This document shows, piece after piece, positions 1 through 7,451 of a stretch of DNA of 32,094 bases. Within the stretch, counting starts at the first letter, position 1; each line of letters starts with the position of its first letter. Where the stretch lies: positions 1-32,094 of the forward strand of contig DASVLX010000271.1 of the NCBI GenBank assembly GCA_036384655.1. The letters are read 5' to 3'. The position numbers were made by a program, and so were the translations under genes. Below the pieces are notes generated by a model that was not told the DNA's origin, did no database searches, and saw only the letters and a list, made by a program, of their open reading frames with translations. Source of the stretch: DASVLX01 sp036384655 (lineage in GTDB: Bacteria; Actinomycetota; Actinomycetes; Mycobacteriales; Pseudonocardiaceae).

Positions 1-1033
1 TCACCTCGACGGCGGGCTGCGCCCGGCCACGCTGATCGAGCTGGCCGATGCCGTCGGTTATCGCGCCCTGCCCAGCGCCGACCCCGAGGAACTCGGCCGC
101 TGGTTCCGTGACGCGGCCGACTCCGGCTCACTGGTCCGCTATCTGGAAACGTTCGCGCACACCTGCGCGGTGCTGCAGGACGAGCAGTCGCTGGTCCGGG
201 TCGCCGAGGAGGCCGTGCTGGACCTCGCCGACGACGGCGTGGTCTACGCGGAGGTGCGCTACGCGCCGGAGCTGTGCGTGGAACGTGGCCTGACCCTGGA
301 CGCCGTGGTCGAGGCGGTCCAGGAGGGCTTTCGCTCGGGCATGGCGAAGGCCGCGGCGGCCGGCCACCGGATCCGGGTCGGCACACTGCTGTGCGCGATG
401 CGACAGAACGCCCGGTCCATGGAGATCGCCGAGCTCGCGGTGCGCTACCGGGACGCCGGGGTGGTCGGCTTCGACATCGCCGGCCCGGAGGCCGGCTACC
501 CGCCCACCCGCAACCTGGACGCGTTCGAGTACCTGCGCCAGCAGAACGCGCATTTCACCATCCACGCGGGCGAGGCGTTCGGGCTGCCGTCGATCTGGGA
601 GGCCATCCAGCACTGCGGCGCCGAGCGGCTCGGGCACGGCGTGCGGATCGTGGACGACATCAAGGTGCACGACGACGGCTCGGTGGAGCTGGGCCGGCTG
701 GCCAGCTACGTCAAGGACCGGCGGATCCCGTTGGAGATGTGCCCCAGCTCCAACCTGCAGACCGGCGCGGCCCCGTCGATCGCCGAACACCCGATCGGCC
801 TGCTGGCGACCCTGCGGTTCCGGGTCACCGTGAACACGGACAACCGGCTGATCAGCCACTGCTCGCTGAGCAGCGAGTTCGAGACGCTGGTGAACACGTT
901 CGGCTACGGCTGGGGTCACCTGCGCTGGTTCACGATCAACGCGATGAAGTCCGCGTTCATCTCCTTCGACGAGCGGCTGGACATCATCAACAACGTGATC
1001 AAGCCCGGTTACGCCGGCCTGATCCCGGACTGA
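1..1033 (+). CDS. add: Adenosine deaminase, 3' part (5' end outside window)
   Basis: Purine salvage enzyme that hydrolyses adenosine or deoxyadenosine to inosine or deoxyinosine plus ammonia, cytosolic and zinc dependent. The open frame runs from base 2 and begins with HLDGGLRP, the metal-binding HxH/HLDG region that normally lies about 15-20 residues from the N-terminus, so only a short N-terminal piece is missing. Further family motifs follow in order: HAGE (zinc ligand His and catalytic Glu), RLGHGVR (catalytic His), CPSSNLQTG and VNTDN (metal-binding Asp). About 343 residues are visible, close to full length. The gene converges on the next gene with only 21 bases between the stop codons, too little for a separate terminator. 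Identification is secure; substrate preference rests on the family. Confidence 0.95.
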   Translation, partial: HLDGGLRPATLIELADAVGYRALPSADPEELGRWFRDAADSGSLVRYLETFAHTCAVLQDEQSLVRVAEEAVLDLADDGVVYAEVRYAPELCVERGLTLDAVVEAVQEGFRSGMAKAAAAGHRIRVGTLLCAMRQNARSMEIAELAVRYRDAGVVGFDIAGPEAGYPPTRNLDAFEYLRQQNAHFTIHAGEAFGLPSIWEAIQHCGAERLGHGVRIVDDIKVHDDGSVELGRLASYVKDRRIPLEMCPSSNLQTGAAPSIAEHPIGLLATLRFRVTVNTDNRLISHCSLSSEFETLVNTFGYGWGHLRWFTINAMKSAFISFDERLDIINNVIKPGYAGLIPD

Positions 1034-1054
1034 CCGCTGAACCGGTGCTGGTGC

Positions 1055-2428
1055 TCAGTTCGTGTGCAGCCGTGCGGTGAACTCGGCGACCAGCTTCTGC
1101 CAGGCGGTCACCTCGGCGTCGAACGGCGCGCTGGGCGCCAGCCGGGTCGGGTCGGGCCGCAGCACGAACGACACCAGCCAGCCCAGCGGCTCCGACGGCG
1201 TCAGCGCGACGTTGACGGAGTCGTCGTCGGCCCAGTCGGCGGCGTCGGTGAGCAGTTCCACGGCCAGTTCGAGCTGGGTCGGGTCGACCGCGTCCGGGCC
1301 CTCGGCGATGTCGTCGGACAGGCCTGGGAACGTGTAGGTGTTGCTCGGGTCGACCTGAACGTCCAGGCTGCCGTCGGTGGCCGCGGTGAGCACGTCCTGC
1401 CAGGTGACGACCTCGGCGAGATCGTTGTCCTTGCCGGCGGCGTCGGCCAGGTACCGCTTCAGGCCACGGCCCGACTTGAACACCTCGACGGTGCCCTGCG
1501 AGCCCAGGAAGATCGGCTCGTCATCCAGGTAGCAGCGCAGCGTGTAGTAGTCGCCGTTCTCCGTGATGATCTTGATCGGGTCGATGCCGACCTCGCCCCA
1601 GAAGCCGAGCGGCTCGTCGTCCTCGTCGTCGAGGTCGTCCTCATCCTCGTCGGCATCGGTGTCGTCCTCGGTGTCGTCATCCTCGTCGGTGTCGTCAGCA
1701 CCGTCGCCGGAACTCTTCGCCTTCTTGGCGGTCTTGCTGGCGGCGGAATCACCGTCGTCCAGCAGCTCGATGTCCTCAAGGTCCTCGATGTCGGCCTCGT
1801 CGTCGGCATCCTCGGCGGCGATCGCCTCGACCTCGGCCAGCTCGGCCTGCGCGGTGGTCAGCGCTTCCTGGTCCTTGATCGGCGGAGCGATGACCACGTC
1901 GTCGATCGCGTCGAGCACCTCGTCCCAACGCTCGGCCACGACCTCGGCCAGCTCGTTCCAGATGACCTCGCCCTCGCGGCCGGTGAACGGCAGGGTGCCC
2001 TGGTTCAGCAGGCTGAACCCGGTGGCCGCGTGCAGCACCTCCAGCACCTCGTCCAGCTCGCACACCTCGGCCAGCGACCGCACGATCGACACGATGTCGG
2101 CCAGCTCGGACAGCACCCAGGTGTCGGGTTCCTCCGCGACCAGCTCGGGCACGCCCACCAGGTCGTACTGGTGCTCGTCGTCGGGGATCAGCTCGGCCAC
2201 CGACAGGCCGGGCACCACATGCCAGGCGGGGTGATCGGCCAGATCATGCTCGGTCACGGTGCGCACGAACGCGGCCAGTTGTGCCGTGTCCGGGAAGGCG
2301 TAGAGATCGTCGTCATGGCCGAGGAACGCCTCCCACTCCTCGCCCTCCTCACGCCACCGGGGTGCCCACAAGGTGACGACGTCACCCTGCGGCAACCCAA
2401 GCTCGATCGGAACGATGTCGGTAGCCAT
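1055..2428 (-). CDS. Conserved acidic actinobacterial protein (Rv3311-like, sometimes labelled primosomal protein)
   Basis: A 457-residue cytosolic protein of unknown function. It starts at MATDIVPIELGL with a GGAGGT ribosome binding site a few bases upstream; the open frame extends 48 codons further but without such a site. The N-terminal half carries a conserved block rich in Trp and acidic residues (TLWAPRWREEGEEWEAFLG near residue 25). The middle (about 205-285) is an extremely Asp/Glu-rich low-complexity stretch with a short Lys-containing patch. The C-terminal part is a folded-looking domain with Trp/Tyr positions (for example GFWGEVGIDPIKI). It resembles the M. tuberculosis protein I recall as Rv3311. 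Database labels such as primosomal protein have no support in the sequence. It is convergent with add. Confidence 0.75.
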   Translation of the reverse strand: MATDIVPIELGLPQGDVVTLWAPRWREEGEEWEAFLGHDDDLYAFPDTAQLAAFVRTVTEHDLADHPAWHVVPGLSVAELIPDDEHQYDLVGVPELVAEEPDTWVLSELADIVSIVRSLAEVCELDEVLEVLHAATGFSLLNQGTLPFTGREGEVIWNELAEVVAERWDEVLDAIDDVVIAPPIKDQEALTTAQAELAEVEAIAAEDADDEADIEDLEDIELLDDGDSAASKTAKKAKSSGDGADDTDEDDDTEDDTDADEDEDDLDDEDDEPLGFWGEVGIDPIKIITENGDYYTLRCYLDDEPIFLGSQGTVEVFKSGRGLKRYLADAAGKDNDLAEVVTWQDVLTAATDGSLDVQVDPSNTYTFPGLSDDIAEGPDAVDPTQLELAVELLTDAADWADDDSVNVALTPSEPLGWLVSFVLRPDPTRLAPSAPFDAEVTAWQKLVAEFTARLHTN

Positions 2429-2601
2429 CACGACCTCCGGTGTGACCCAAACGTACCCGGCGCCGCTGGAACGGTCGCGGAGACGACCGAAGCCTACGGG
2501 GTGCCGGTCGCGGCACGATCGTCGGATAACCACCGCGGAACCGCCAGGCGAGATGTGCTGCCGGCACACCAAAAGGTTCTGACGTGACGGGAAATCCTCT
2601 G

Positions 2602-3054
2602 TTACCGCACCGTGTGCACGATCAGGACGTCGCAGGGAGCCTGCCGGGACACGTCCTGCGGCACCGAACCGAGCAGCCGGCCGGTCAGTGTGTTCAGTCC
2701 GCGGTTACCCACGACGAGCAGATCCGCGCGCCGGTCGCGCAGCACGGTGAGCAGCGATCGCACCGGCTCACCCTCGATCGCCACCCGGTCCACGGCGGTC
2801 ACGCCGCGCGCGGCGGCATGGTCGGCGGCGGTGCGCAGGGTGTCGTCGGCGGGAGCGGAGCCCACCACCTGATACGCCTCATCGCCCAGCTCGTCGGCGG
2901 CCTGGGCCACCTCGCGGGCGGTGGCGGGGTGGTAGGCGCACACGATGACCAGCCGCGCGCCGGTGTCACGCGCGATGTCCGCGGCCCGATCGACCGCCCG
3001 GTAGGACGACTCGGAGCCGTCCGTGCCAACCACGACGGTCTGGTAAGCACCCAT
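2602..3054 (-). CDS. Universal stress protein (UspA family)
   Basis: Single-domain Usp protein of about 150 residues, expected to be a cytosolic dimer that binds ATP. The N-terminus reads YQTVVVGTDGSESS, the typical first strand and loop of the fold. Near the C-terminus the ATP-binding signature G-x2-G-x9-G-S is intact (GNRG followed by nine residues and GS). It ends at the usual VLIVH strand. Two adjacent starts are possible, GTG at 3057 and ATG at 3054. The ATG has the better spacing (about 7 bases) from GGAGG, so it is chosen. The gene stands alone, with 173 bases to the acidic-protein gene. The ATP-binding subtype of Usp is clear; the stress it answers is not. Confidence 0.9.
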   Translation of the reverse strand: MGAYQTVVVGTDGSESSYRAVDRAADIARDTGARLVIVCAYHPATAREVAQAADELGDEAYQVVGSAPADDTLRTAADHAAARGVTAVDRVAIEGEPVRSLLTVLRDRRADLLVVGNRGLNTLTGRLLGSVPQDVSRQAPCDVLIVHTVR

Positions 3055-3285
3055 CACGCGCCCTCCGTTGGCCGCCCGGACCTGACCATGCAGACGGTAC
3101 CGTGCCGGCGCCCGTATCGGTATGTATTACCGCGCCAGGACCGGGAATTCTCGAACGGGACGGCAATCGAGTTCACCGTTCGGCGTGGCGATTCGCGTCC
3201 ACAACCCTTTCCGCGCCCGGGAGACCGGCTCGCACGGACAGCCGTCACGGCGACCTCGGCGGACAATCCGAGGATGGGTTCGCCG

Positions 3286-3711
3286 ATGGAAGACCAGATA
3301 GAGGCCCATATCATCCTGTGTGACGCGGCCCAGGCCGACCCGACCGGAAAGATCCACATGCTCGGCGCCGGCTGGTCGATCACCACCTCGCCGACCTCAC
3401 CGCAGGCCGTCGCGGTGATGCTCAAGGTGCCGTGGGACCGGACCAACGAGAAGATCCACGTCACGCTGCGGCTTCTGGACGGCGACGGCCATCCAGTGGT
3501 ACTGGCCACCGCCCAGGGCGATCAGGTGGTGCGGGTCGAGTCCGATGTCGAGGTCGGTCGCCCGCCGGGTGTCGCCGCTGGCAGCCACCTGCCGGCGTCG
3601 TTCGCGGTGAACATCGCGCCGATGCCGCTGCCGCCCGGCCGCTATATGTGGCAGCTACAGGCCGGTGACACCATCCGGGACGAGGTCTTCCAGGTGGTCG
3701 CCCAGCATTAG
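3286..3711 (+). CDS. Conserved hypothetical protein (possibly DUF6941 family)
   Basis: A soluble protein of 141 residues with no signal peptide or membrane segment. The N-terminus (MEDQIEAHIILCDAAQAD) and the pattern of alternating strands, including PPGRYMWQLQ near the C-terminus, give the look of a compact beta-sandwich domain. I recall similar actinobacterial proteins under the label DUF6941, but this is from memory. The ATG at 3286 has a purine-rich stretch about 7 bases upstream. An in-frame ATG at 3274 would add four residues but has its AGG directly against the start. The stop overlaps the stop of the convergent downstream gene (bases 3708-3711). Function unknown. Confidence 0.7.
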   Translation: MEDQIEAHIILCDAAQADPTGKIHMLGAGWSITTSPTSPQAVAVMLKVPWDRTNEKIHVTLRLLDGDGHPVVLATAQGDQVVRVESDVEVGRPPGVAAGSHLPASFAVNIAPMPLPPGRYMWQLQAGDTIRDEVFQVVAQH

Positions 3712-4052
3712 GCGAGCGAGCGCACGAACTCCAGGGCCTCACGGGCCAGTGACGACCACGGCAGCACGGACGCGGGATCGAGGCTGAGCCACTCCCGCAT
3801 CGGCACGGCCCTGTTCGCGTCGAACCGCACGCCCTCGCCGGCGTCGACGAGGGCGTCGACTCTGGCCTTGGGCAGCTTGACCACCAGCCGCTGTTCGGTC
3901 AGCATCGCGAAGATCTTTCCGTTGACGCGCAGCGTGGCCGCGCCGAAGGTGCGCGTGGGCGACGGTGGGGTCACCTCCTCGATGCCGGCGAACTCCCCCA
4001 CCAGGGCCGCGAATCGCTCATCCGGACTCATATCGGAAACAGTAATGGTCAT
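3708..4052 (-). CDS. TfoX/YjbR-like small protein
   Basis: A 114-residue protein resembling the TfoX N-terminal/MmcQ-YjbR group of small alpha/beta proteins. Residues around 35-60 (FGAATLRVNGKIFAML) match the strand-turn-strand that opens this fold. The stretch RLVVKLPKARVDALVDAGEG and the later PMREWLSLDP correspond to the conserved strand and Arg-Glu-Trp region. The start at 4052 was taken as the longest ATG; a second ATG seven codons later (MSPDERF) is possible. It converges on the preceding gene with a 4-base stop-to-stop overlap. Such proteins are widespread in actinobacteria and have no established biochemical role; a competence function should not be assumed. Confidence 0.7.
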   Translation of the reverse strand: MTITVSDMSPDERFAALVGEFAGIEEVTPPSPTRTFGAATLRVNGKIFAMLTEQRLVVKLPKARVDALVDAGEGVRFDANRAVPMREWLSLDPASVLPWSSLAREALEFVRSLA

Positions 4053-4141
4053 CGCCGGACCCTTGCTGACGAGACGAAACCCACAGGCTGGATCGGCTGA
4101 GACGACCGGTTCGGGTAGGTAACCCTGCTTACGATGGATAA

Positions 4142-4753
4142 GTGTCAGCGAATGGCTCCCGCCCGGCGTTGTACTTGCTCCGGCACGGGGAAACCGAGTG
4201 GTCCGCGTCCGGCCGACACACCAGTCGCACCGACATTTCGCTAACGGTCGAGGGCGAGCAACAGGCGCGCCGCGCCGGTTTGGTGTTGAGCAAGCTCCGC
4301 GAGACCGACATCCCGCCCGCGCATGTCGTGTGCAGCCCGCGGCAACGCGCCCTGCAGACGGCGAAACTCGCCGGCCTGGAGATCGACGAGGTCACCGAGG
4401 AACTGACCGAGTGGGACTACGGCGAGTACGAGGGCCTGACCTCCGCGCAGATCCAGGAGAAGGTCCCCGACTGGACGATCTGGTCAAGCCCGGTGCCCGG
4501 TGGTGAAACCGCCGACGAGGTGTCCGAGCGCGCCAAGAAGCTGCTCGACCGGGTGGTCGGCGCACTGCGCACCGGCGATGTGGTGTTGATCGGCCACGGG
4601 CATTTCAGCCGCGTGCTGGCCGCGACCTGGCTGGGTCTGACCGCCTCGGACGGCGTGCGGCTCGCGCTGGAGCCGGCGTGCATCACGGTGCTGGGCGACG
4701 AGGGCGGCGAGCCGCAGATCGTGCGGTCTAACATTCCGCCGTGGAACGACTGA
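4142..4753 (+). CDS. Histidine phosphatase family protein (Rv3214-like acid phosphatase)
   Basis: A 203-residue enzyme of the histidine phosphatase (phosphoglycerate mutase-like) superfamily. Residues 10-20 read LYLLRHGETEW, containing the RHG motif whose His is phosphorylated during catalysis. A second catalytic His lies in LIGHGHFSRVL near residue 150, and CSPRQRALQTA supplies a phosphate-binding Arg. It starts with GTG; an ATG eight bases upstream is out of frame. The M. tuberculosis counterpart in the same neighbourhood (Rv3214, gpm2) has been characterised as an acid phosphatase rather than a mutase, so a phosphatase role is preferred. The 3' end overlaps the start of the acetyltransferase gene by 13 bases, suggesting coupled translation. 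Confidence 0.88.
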   Translation: MSANGSRPALYLLRHGETEWSASGRHTSRTDISLTVEGEQQARRAGLVLSKLRETDIPPAHVVCSPRQRALQTAKLAGLEIDEVTEELTEWDYGEYEGLTSAQIQEKVPDWTIWSSPVPGGETADEVSERAKKLLDRVVGALRTGDVVLIGHGHFSRVLAATWLGLTASDGVRLALEPACITVLGDEGGEPQIVRSNIPPWND

Positions 4754-5301
4754 CCGACTCCCCCGAGGCTGGCGATATTCCCGAAGGCACTCCCGATGAC
4801 ATGGACACGGCCGGGGATTCCCGAGTCCGCCGGGTGCGTCCCGAGGATGTGCCCGCCGTCGTGGAACTGGTGCACGGGCTCGCTGCCTACGAGAAGGCGC
4901 CCGAGGAATGTCACCTCACCGAGGATCAGCTACGCACGGCGCTGTTCACCGACTCCCCCGCGCTGTTCGGGCATGTCGCCGAGGTCGACGGCAAGGTGGT
5001 CGGGATCGCGCTGTGGTTCCTGACCTTCTCCACCTGGCGCGGCGTGCACGGCATCTACCTTGAGGACCTGTTCGTCCGCCCGGAACATCGCGGTGGCGGA
5101 CTGGGTCGCGCACTGCTCACCGCGTTGGCCGCCGAATGCGTGCGGCGCGGCTTCGGCAGGTTGGAATGGTCGGTGCTGGACTGGAACACGCCGGCGATCG
5201 GGTTCTACGAATCACTGCGCGCCCAGCCGGTGAGCGGCTGGACGGTGTACCGGCTGGCCGGTGGCGGGCTCGCCGAACTGCGCCCCAGCGGTCAGCGCTG
5301 A
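4741..5301 (+). CDS. GNAT family N-acetyltransferase (diamine acetyltransferase-like)
   Basis: A single GNAT domain using acetyl-CoA. The core motif A is seen as VRPEHRGGGLGRALL (R-x2-G-x-G type CoA pyrophosphate loop), preceded by YLEDLF. The segment LDWNTPAIGFYESL is motif B. The pattern of YEKAPEECHLTEDQL near the start and YLEDLFV resembles the spermidine/spermine-type SSAT branch, as expected for the Rv3216-like gene at this position. The GTG at 4741 overlaps the upstream phosphatase gene. An in-frame ATG at 4801 would give a 166-residue protein starting just before the domain and is a real alternative. The stop codon lies inside a 15-bp tandem repeat and recurs in frame twice more. The substrate is not established. 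Confidence 0.85.
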   Translation: MERLTDSPEAGDIPEGTPDDMDTAGDSRVRRVRPEDVPAVVELVHGLAAYEKAPEECHLTEDQLRTALFTDSPALFGHVAEVDGKVVGIALWFLTFSTWRGVHGIYLEDLFVRPEHRGGGLGRALLTALAAECVRRGFGRLEWSVLDWNTPAIGFYESLRAQPVSGWTVYRLAGGGLAELRPSGQR

Positions 5302-5774
5302 TTCCTCTTGGGCTGATTCCTCTTGGGCTGATTCTTTTCGGGCGAGTCGGCCGCGTCCGCCTTCTCCGGCGGCCACTCGCCGATCGCCCACGCCCGGGCC
5401 TTCGCGTTGAACAGCAGCACCAGCGTGACGACGCACAGCACGGCGAGCACGACACCCGGGATCACCTGACCGGACGGGCCGGCGGTGTACCAGGCGACGC
5501 CGAGCAGCAGGATCTCCACCACGGTGGCCGGCGTCCGGGCCCAGCTATGGCCGGTGATCAGGCCGATCGCCACCGCGAGCACGGCCACCGCGATGATCGC
5601 GAAGTAGCCTGCCTCGGCGTACACCGAACCGGCGTCCTTGCCGGTCAGCCCGGCCGCGCGGATCACCAGCGCGACCGCGAACGCCAGTCCGGCCAGCCCC
5701 GGCAGGCACACCAGAACCCCGGCGACCCGTACCGTCCCTGGCGCGGCCTCGGTGGGCAGTGCGGTCCTGAACAC
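5292..5774 (-). CDS. Four-helix integral membrane protein (Rv3217c-like)
   Basis: A 160-residue membrane protein of unknown function. Four hydrophobic segments are visible at roughly 17-40, 56-76, 84-98 and 105-122, followed by a charged cytosolic-looking tail. The tail ends in a repeated Lys-Asn-Gln-Pro-Lys-Arg pattern caused by the 15-bp tandem DNA repeat. The GTG at 5774 is the start. The gene overlaps the end of the convergent acetyltransferase gene by 10 bases. The M. tuberculosis gene in the same place (Rv3217c) is likewise annotated as an integral membrane protein, which supports the call through context but gives no function. Confidence 0.75.
   Translation of the reverse strand: MFRTALPTEAAPGTVRVAGVLVCLPGLAGLAFAVALVIRAAGLTGKDAGSVYAEAGYFAIIAVAVLAVAIGLITGHSWARTPATVVEILLLGVAWYTAGPSGQVIPGVVLAVLCVVTLVLLFNAKARAWAIGEWPPEKADAADSPEKNQPKRNQPKRNQR
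5298..5342. repeat. Three 15-bp tandem repeats across a gene end
   Basis: Unit CTGATTCCTCTTGGG occurs at 5298-5312 and 5313-5327 exactly and at 5328-5342 with three changes. On the plus strand the TGA that ends the acetyltransferase gene is repeated in frame at each unit. On the minus strand the repeat encodes the Asn-Gln-Pro-Lys-Arg tail repeats of the membrane protein. Confidence 0.9.
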
Positions 5775-5821
5775 GGACCCGATGGTAGGACACCGCGGGG
5801 CGGTCCTATTAGGCTTCCGTC

Positions 5822-6736
5822 ATGCTCGCCCTCTTGGTGGTGAACCCCCAGGCGACCTCGACGACACCAGCCGGCCGTGATGTGCTGGCGCACGCGCTGG
5901 CCAGCACCACCAAGCTGGAGGTGCTGGAGACGAGCCACCGGGGGCACGCCGCCGACGCCGCGCGGCGGGCCGTCGCCGACGGTTACGACCTGGTCGTGGT
6001 GCATGGCGGGGACGGCACCGTCAACGAGGTGGTCAACGGCCTGCTGGCGGATGGCCCCACCGAGCGGACACCGATGCTCGGCGTGGTGCCGGGTGGCTCG
6101 GCGAACGTGTTCGCGGGCGCGCTGGGCCTGCCCAAGGACCCGCTGGACGCGACATCCCGGTTGCTGCACGCGATCGAGACGGGCAGCTCCCGCACGATCG
6201 GGCTGGGGAGGGCCGACGAGCGTTGGTTCACGTTCAACGCGGGGGTCGGCTGGGACGCGGCGGTGGTCGCCGCCGTCGACCGCCACCGGAGCAAGAGGGC
6301 ATCACCGGTCCTCTACACGAGCGCGACCGTGGCCAGCTATGTGCGGCAGATGCGGAATCCGCCGGAGTTGACCATCGAGGTGCCCGGCGTCGAGCCGATC
6401 ACCGGCGTCAAGGCGGTCATGGTGTGCAACACCGATCCGTGGACCTATCTGCGCTCCAAGCCGCTGCGGCTGCTGCCGGGCTGTTCCTTCGACCACGACC
6501 TGGGGCTGTTCGCGCTCCGCTCACTGACACCGCCCACGGTGCTCTGGCACGCGGCCTCGATACTGGCCGGAACCACCAAGCCACGCGGCAAGTACCTTGT
6601 CCGATTCGACAATCTGCGACACTTTCGGGTGACTTCCCCGGAGCCGGTGCTCACCCAGGTCGATGGTGATCTTGTGGGTCCGCGATTGGGTGTAGAATTT
6701 TGGTCGGTGCCAGAGGCGCTGCGGGTTGCACTGTAA
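5822..6736 (+). CDS. Diacylglycerol kinase-family lipid kinase
   Basis: A 304-residue protein of the DAGK catalytic/YegS-like family, which uses ATP to phosphorylate diacylglycerol or related lipids at the membrane face. The ATP-binding signature VVHGGDGTVNEVVNGLL lies near residues 59-75 and is complete. The second family motif VPGGSANVFAGALGLP follows near 89-104. The C-terminal half is the beta-sandwich domain ending in TQVDGDLVG, the position that in this family carries the conserved GE/GD element. The start ATG at 5822 precedes the first beta strand LALLVVNPQA. Rv3218 occupies the same position in M. tuberculosis. The lipid substrate is not predictable here. Confidence 0.88.
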   Translation: MLALLVVNPQATSTTPAGRDVLAHALASTTKLEVLETSHRGHAADAARRAVADGYDLVVVHGGDGTVNEVVNGLLADGPTERTPMLGVVPGGSANVFAGALGLPKDPLDATSRLLHAIETGSSRTIGLGRADERWFTFNAGVGWDAAVVAAVDRHRSKRASPVLYTSATVASYVRQMRNPPELTIEVPGVEPITGVKAVMVCNTDPWTYLRSKPLRLLPGCSFDHDLGLFALRSLTPPTVLWHAASILAGTTKPRGKYLVRFDNLRHFRVTSPEPVLTQVDGDLVGPRLGVEFWSVPEALRVAL

Positions 6737-6828
6737 TCCGGGCGTTACCTGGTCGCGATCGCGCTGCGTCCCGCGAGGGAAGCGCGCGGCGCGCTGTGAA
6801 CTCACGGACACTCGCTGTAGGCCGTTCG

Positions 6829-6844
6829 GGTGAGTTGGCTCACC
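6829..6844. promoter_or_regulatory. CRP-like palindrome upstream of whiB1 (distal)
   Basis: GGTGA-GTTGGC-TCACC has the perfect GTGA-N6-TCAC core of the cAMP receptor protein site (TGTGA-N6-TCACA). Its centre is 50 bp upstream of a second, better match. In M. tuberculosis, whiB1 transcription is controlled by the CRP protein Rv3676 through two upstream sites. Confidence 0.5.
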
Positions 6845-6878
6845 GGTTCAGCCCAAAGCTCTTGACATCGCGGCAGTT

Positions 6879-6894
6879 CGTGAAAGCATTCACA
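6879..6894. promoter_or_regulatory. CRP-like site upstream of whiB1 (proximal)
   Basis: CGTGA-AAGCAT-TCACA differs from the TGTGA-N6-TCACA consensus at one base. It lies about 82 bp before the whiB1 start codon. An AT-rich -10-like element (TATATG, 6922-6927) follows, which would place the site centre roughly 45 bp before the start of transcription, a position suitable for activation. Confidence 0.6.
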
Positions 6895-6968
6895 AGCACC
6901 CCGACGACAGACTCAAAACAATATATGGTGCGTGAGACCACGCCCAAAGAGCCAAGGAGCAAGGAACC

Positions 6969-7220
6969 ATGGACTGGCGCCACCGCGCGGCCTGCCGTGA
7001 CGAGGACCCGGAACTGTTCTTCCCCGTGGGGAACAGCGGTCCTGCGGTCTTGCAGATCGCCGAGGCGAAGGCTGTGTGTCACCGTTGCCCGGTCACGGCC
7101 AGTTGCCTGGGATGGGCACTGGAAAGCGGCCAGGATGCTGGTGTTTGGGGCGGCATGAGCGAGGATGAACGGCGCGCGCTCAAGCGCCGCACCCGTACCC
7201 GGGCCCGCAGCAACGTCTGA
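6969..7220 (+). CDS. whiB1: Transcriptional regulator WhiB1
   Basis: An 83-residue Wbl protein that binds a 4Fe-4S cluster, senses nitric oxide in mycobacteria and acts with the primary sigma factor. The four cluster cysteines are C9, C37, C40 and C46, followed by the GVWGG turn at 58-62 and a basic C-terminal tail (RRALKRRTRTRARS) for DNA binding. The sequence, beginning MDWRHRAACRDEDPELFFPV, is nearly that of M. tuberculosis WhiB1. A strong AAGGAGCAAGGA ribosome binding site precedes the ATG. Two CRP-like palindromes lie in the 232-base upstream region and a strong hairpin follows the gene. It is a monocistronic essential-type regulator by family knowledge. Confidence 0.97.
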   Translation: MDWRHRAACRDEDPELFFPVGNSGPAVLQIAEAKAVCHRCPVTASCLGWALESGQDAGVWGGMSEDERRALKRRTRTRARSNV

Positions 7221-7293
7221 CCCCGCCCACGGAGCCGGCGGTTTGAACCACGGCGCCAGAGGCACACCACAACTACACAGCCTGAACCAAAAC

Positions 7294-7324
7294 GGGCGGC
7301 GAGTGCTTTAAGCACTCGCCGCCC
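7294..7324 (+). terminator. Strong intrinsic terminator-like hairpin after whiB1
   Basis: Perfect 15-bp inverted repeat (GGGCGGCGAGTGCTT and its complement) around a single central T, followed by ACTTGTTTG. It would end whiB1 transcription. It also lies downstream of the convergent pdtaS gene and may act in both directions. Confidence 0.85.
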
Positions 7325-7390
7325 ACTTGTTTGCCGGATCTCGTTCGCGCACGTCAAACCGATAATGTTGGGCGCGCCCGCTATCCGTGC

Positions 7391-7451
7391 CGATCTCACC
7401 GCGCCGATCTCACCGTGCCCATCTCACGCCCATCTCACGCCGATCTCACCG
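7391..7451. repeat. Five tandem 11-14 bp repeats at the pdtaS 3' end
   Basis: Units are CGATCTCACCGCGC, CGATCTCACCGTGC, CCATCTCACGC twice, then CGATCTCACCG. On the minus strand each contains TGAGAT, and the pdtaS stop codon is the TGA of the first unit met. Confidence 0.85.

Noticed and set aside
1064..2587. Long plus-strand open frame opposite the acidic protein gene
   Set aside because: It is a mirror of a GC-rich coding gene, with Val/Gly/Gln/His-rich composition and no recognisable domain.
2584..3285. Upstream extension of the hypothetical gene ending at 3711
   Set aside because: The extension is antisense to the universal stress protein gene and lacks start signals; the conserved domain begins at 3286.
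6795..6804. GTGAACTCAC as a third CRP site ahead of whiB1
   Set aside because: The half sites are separated by only two bases instead of six.
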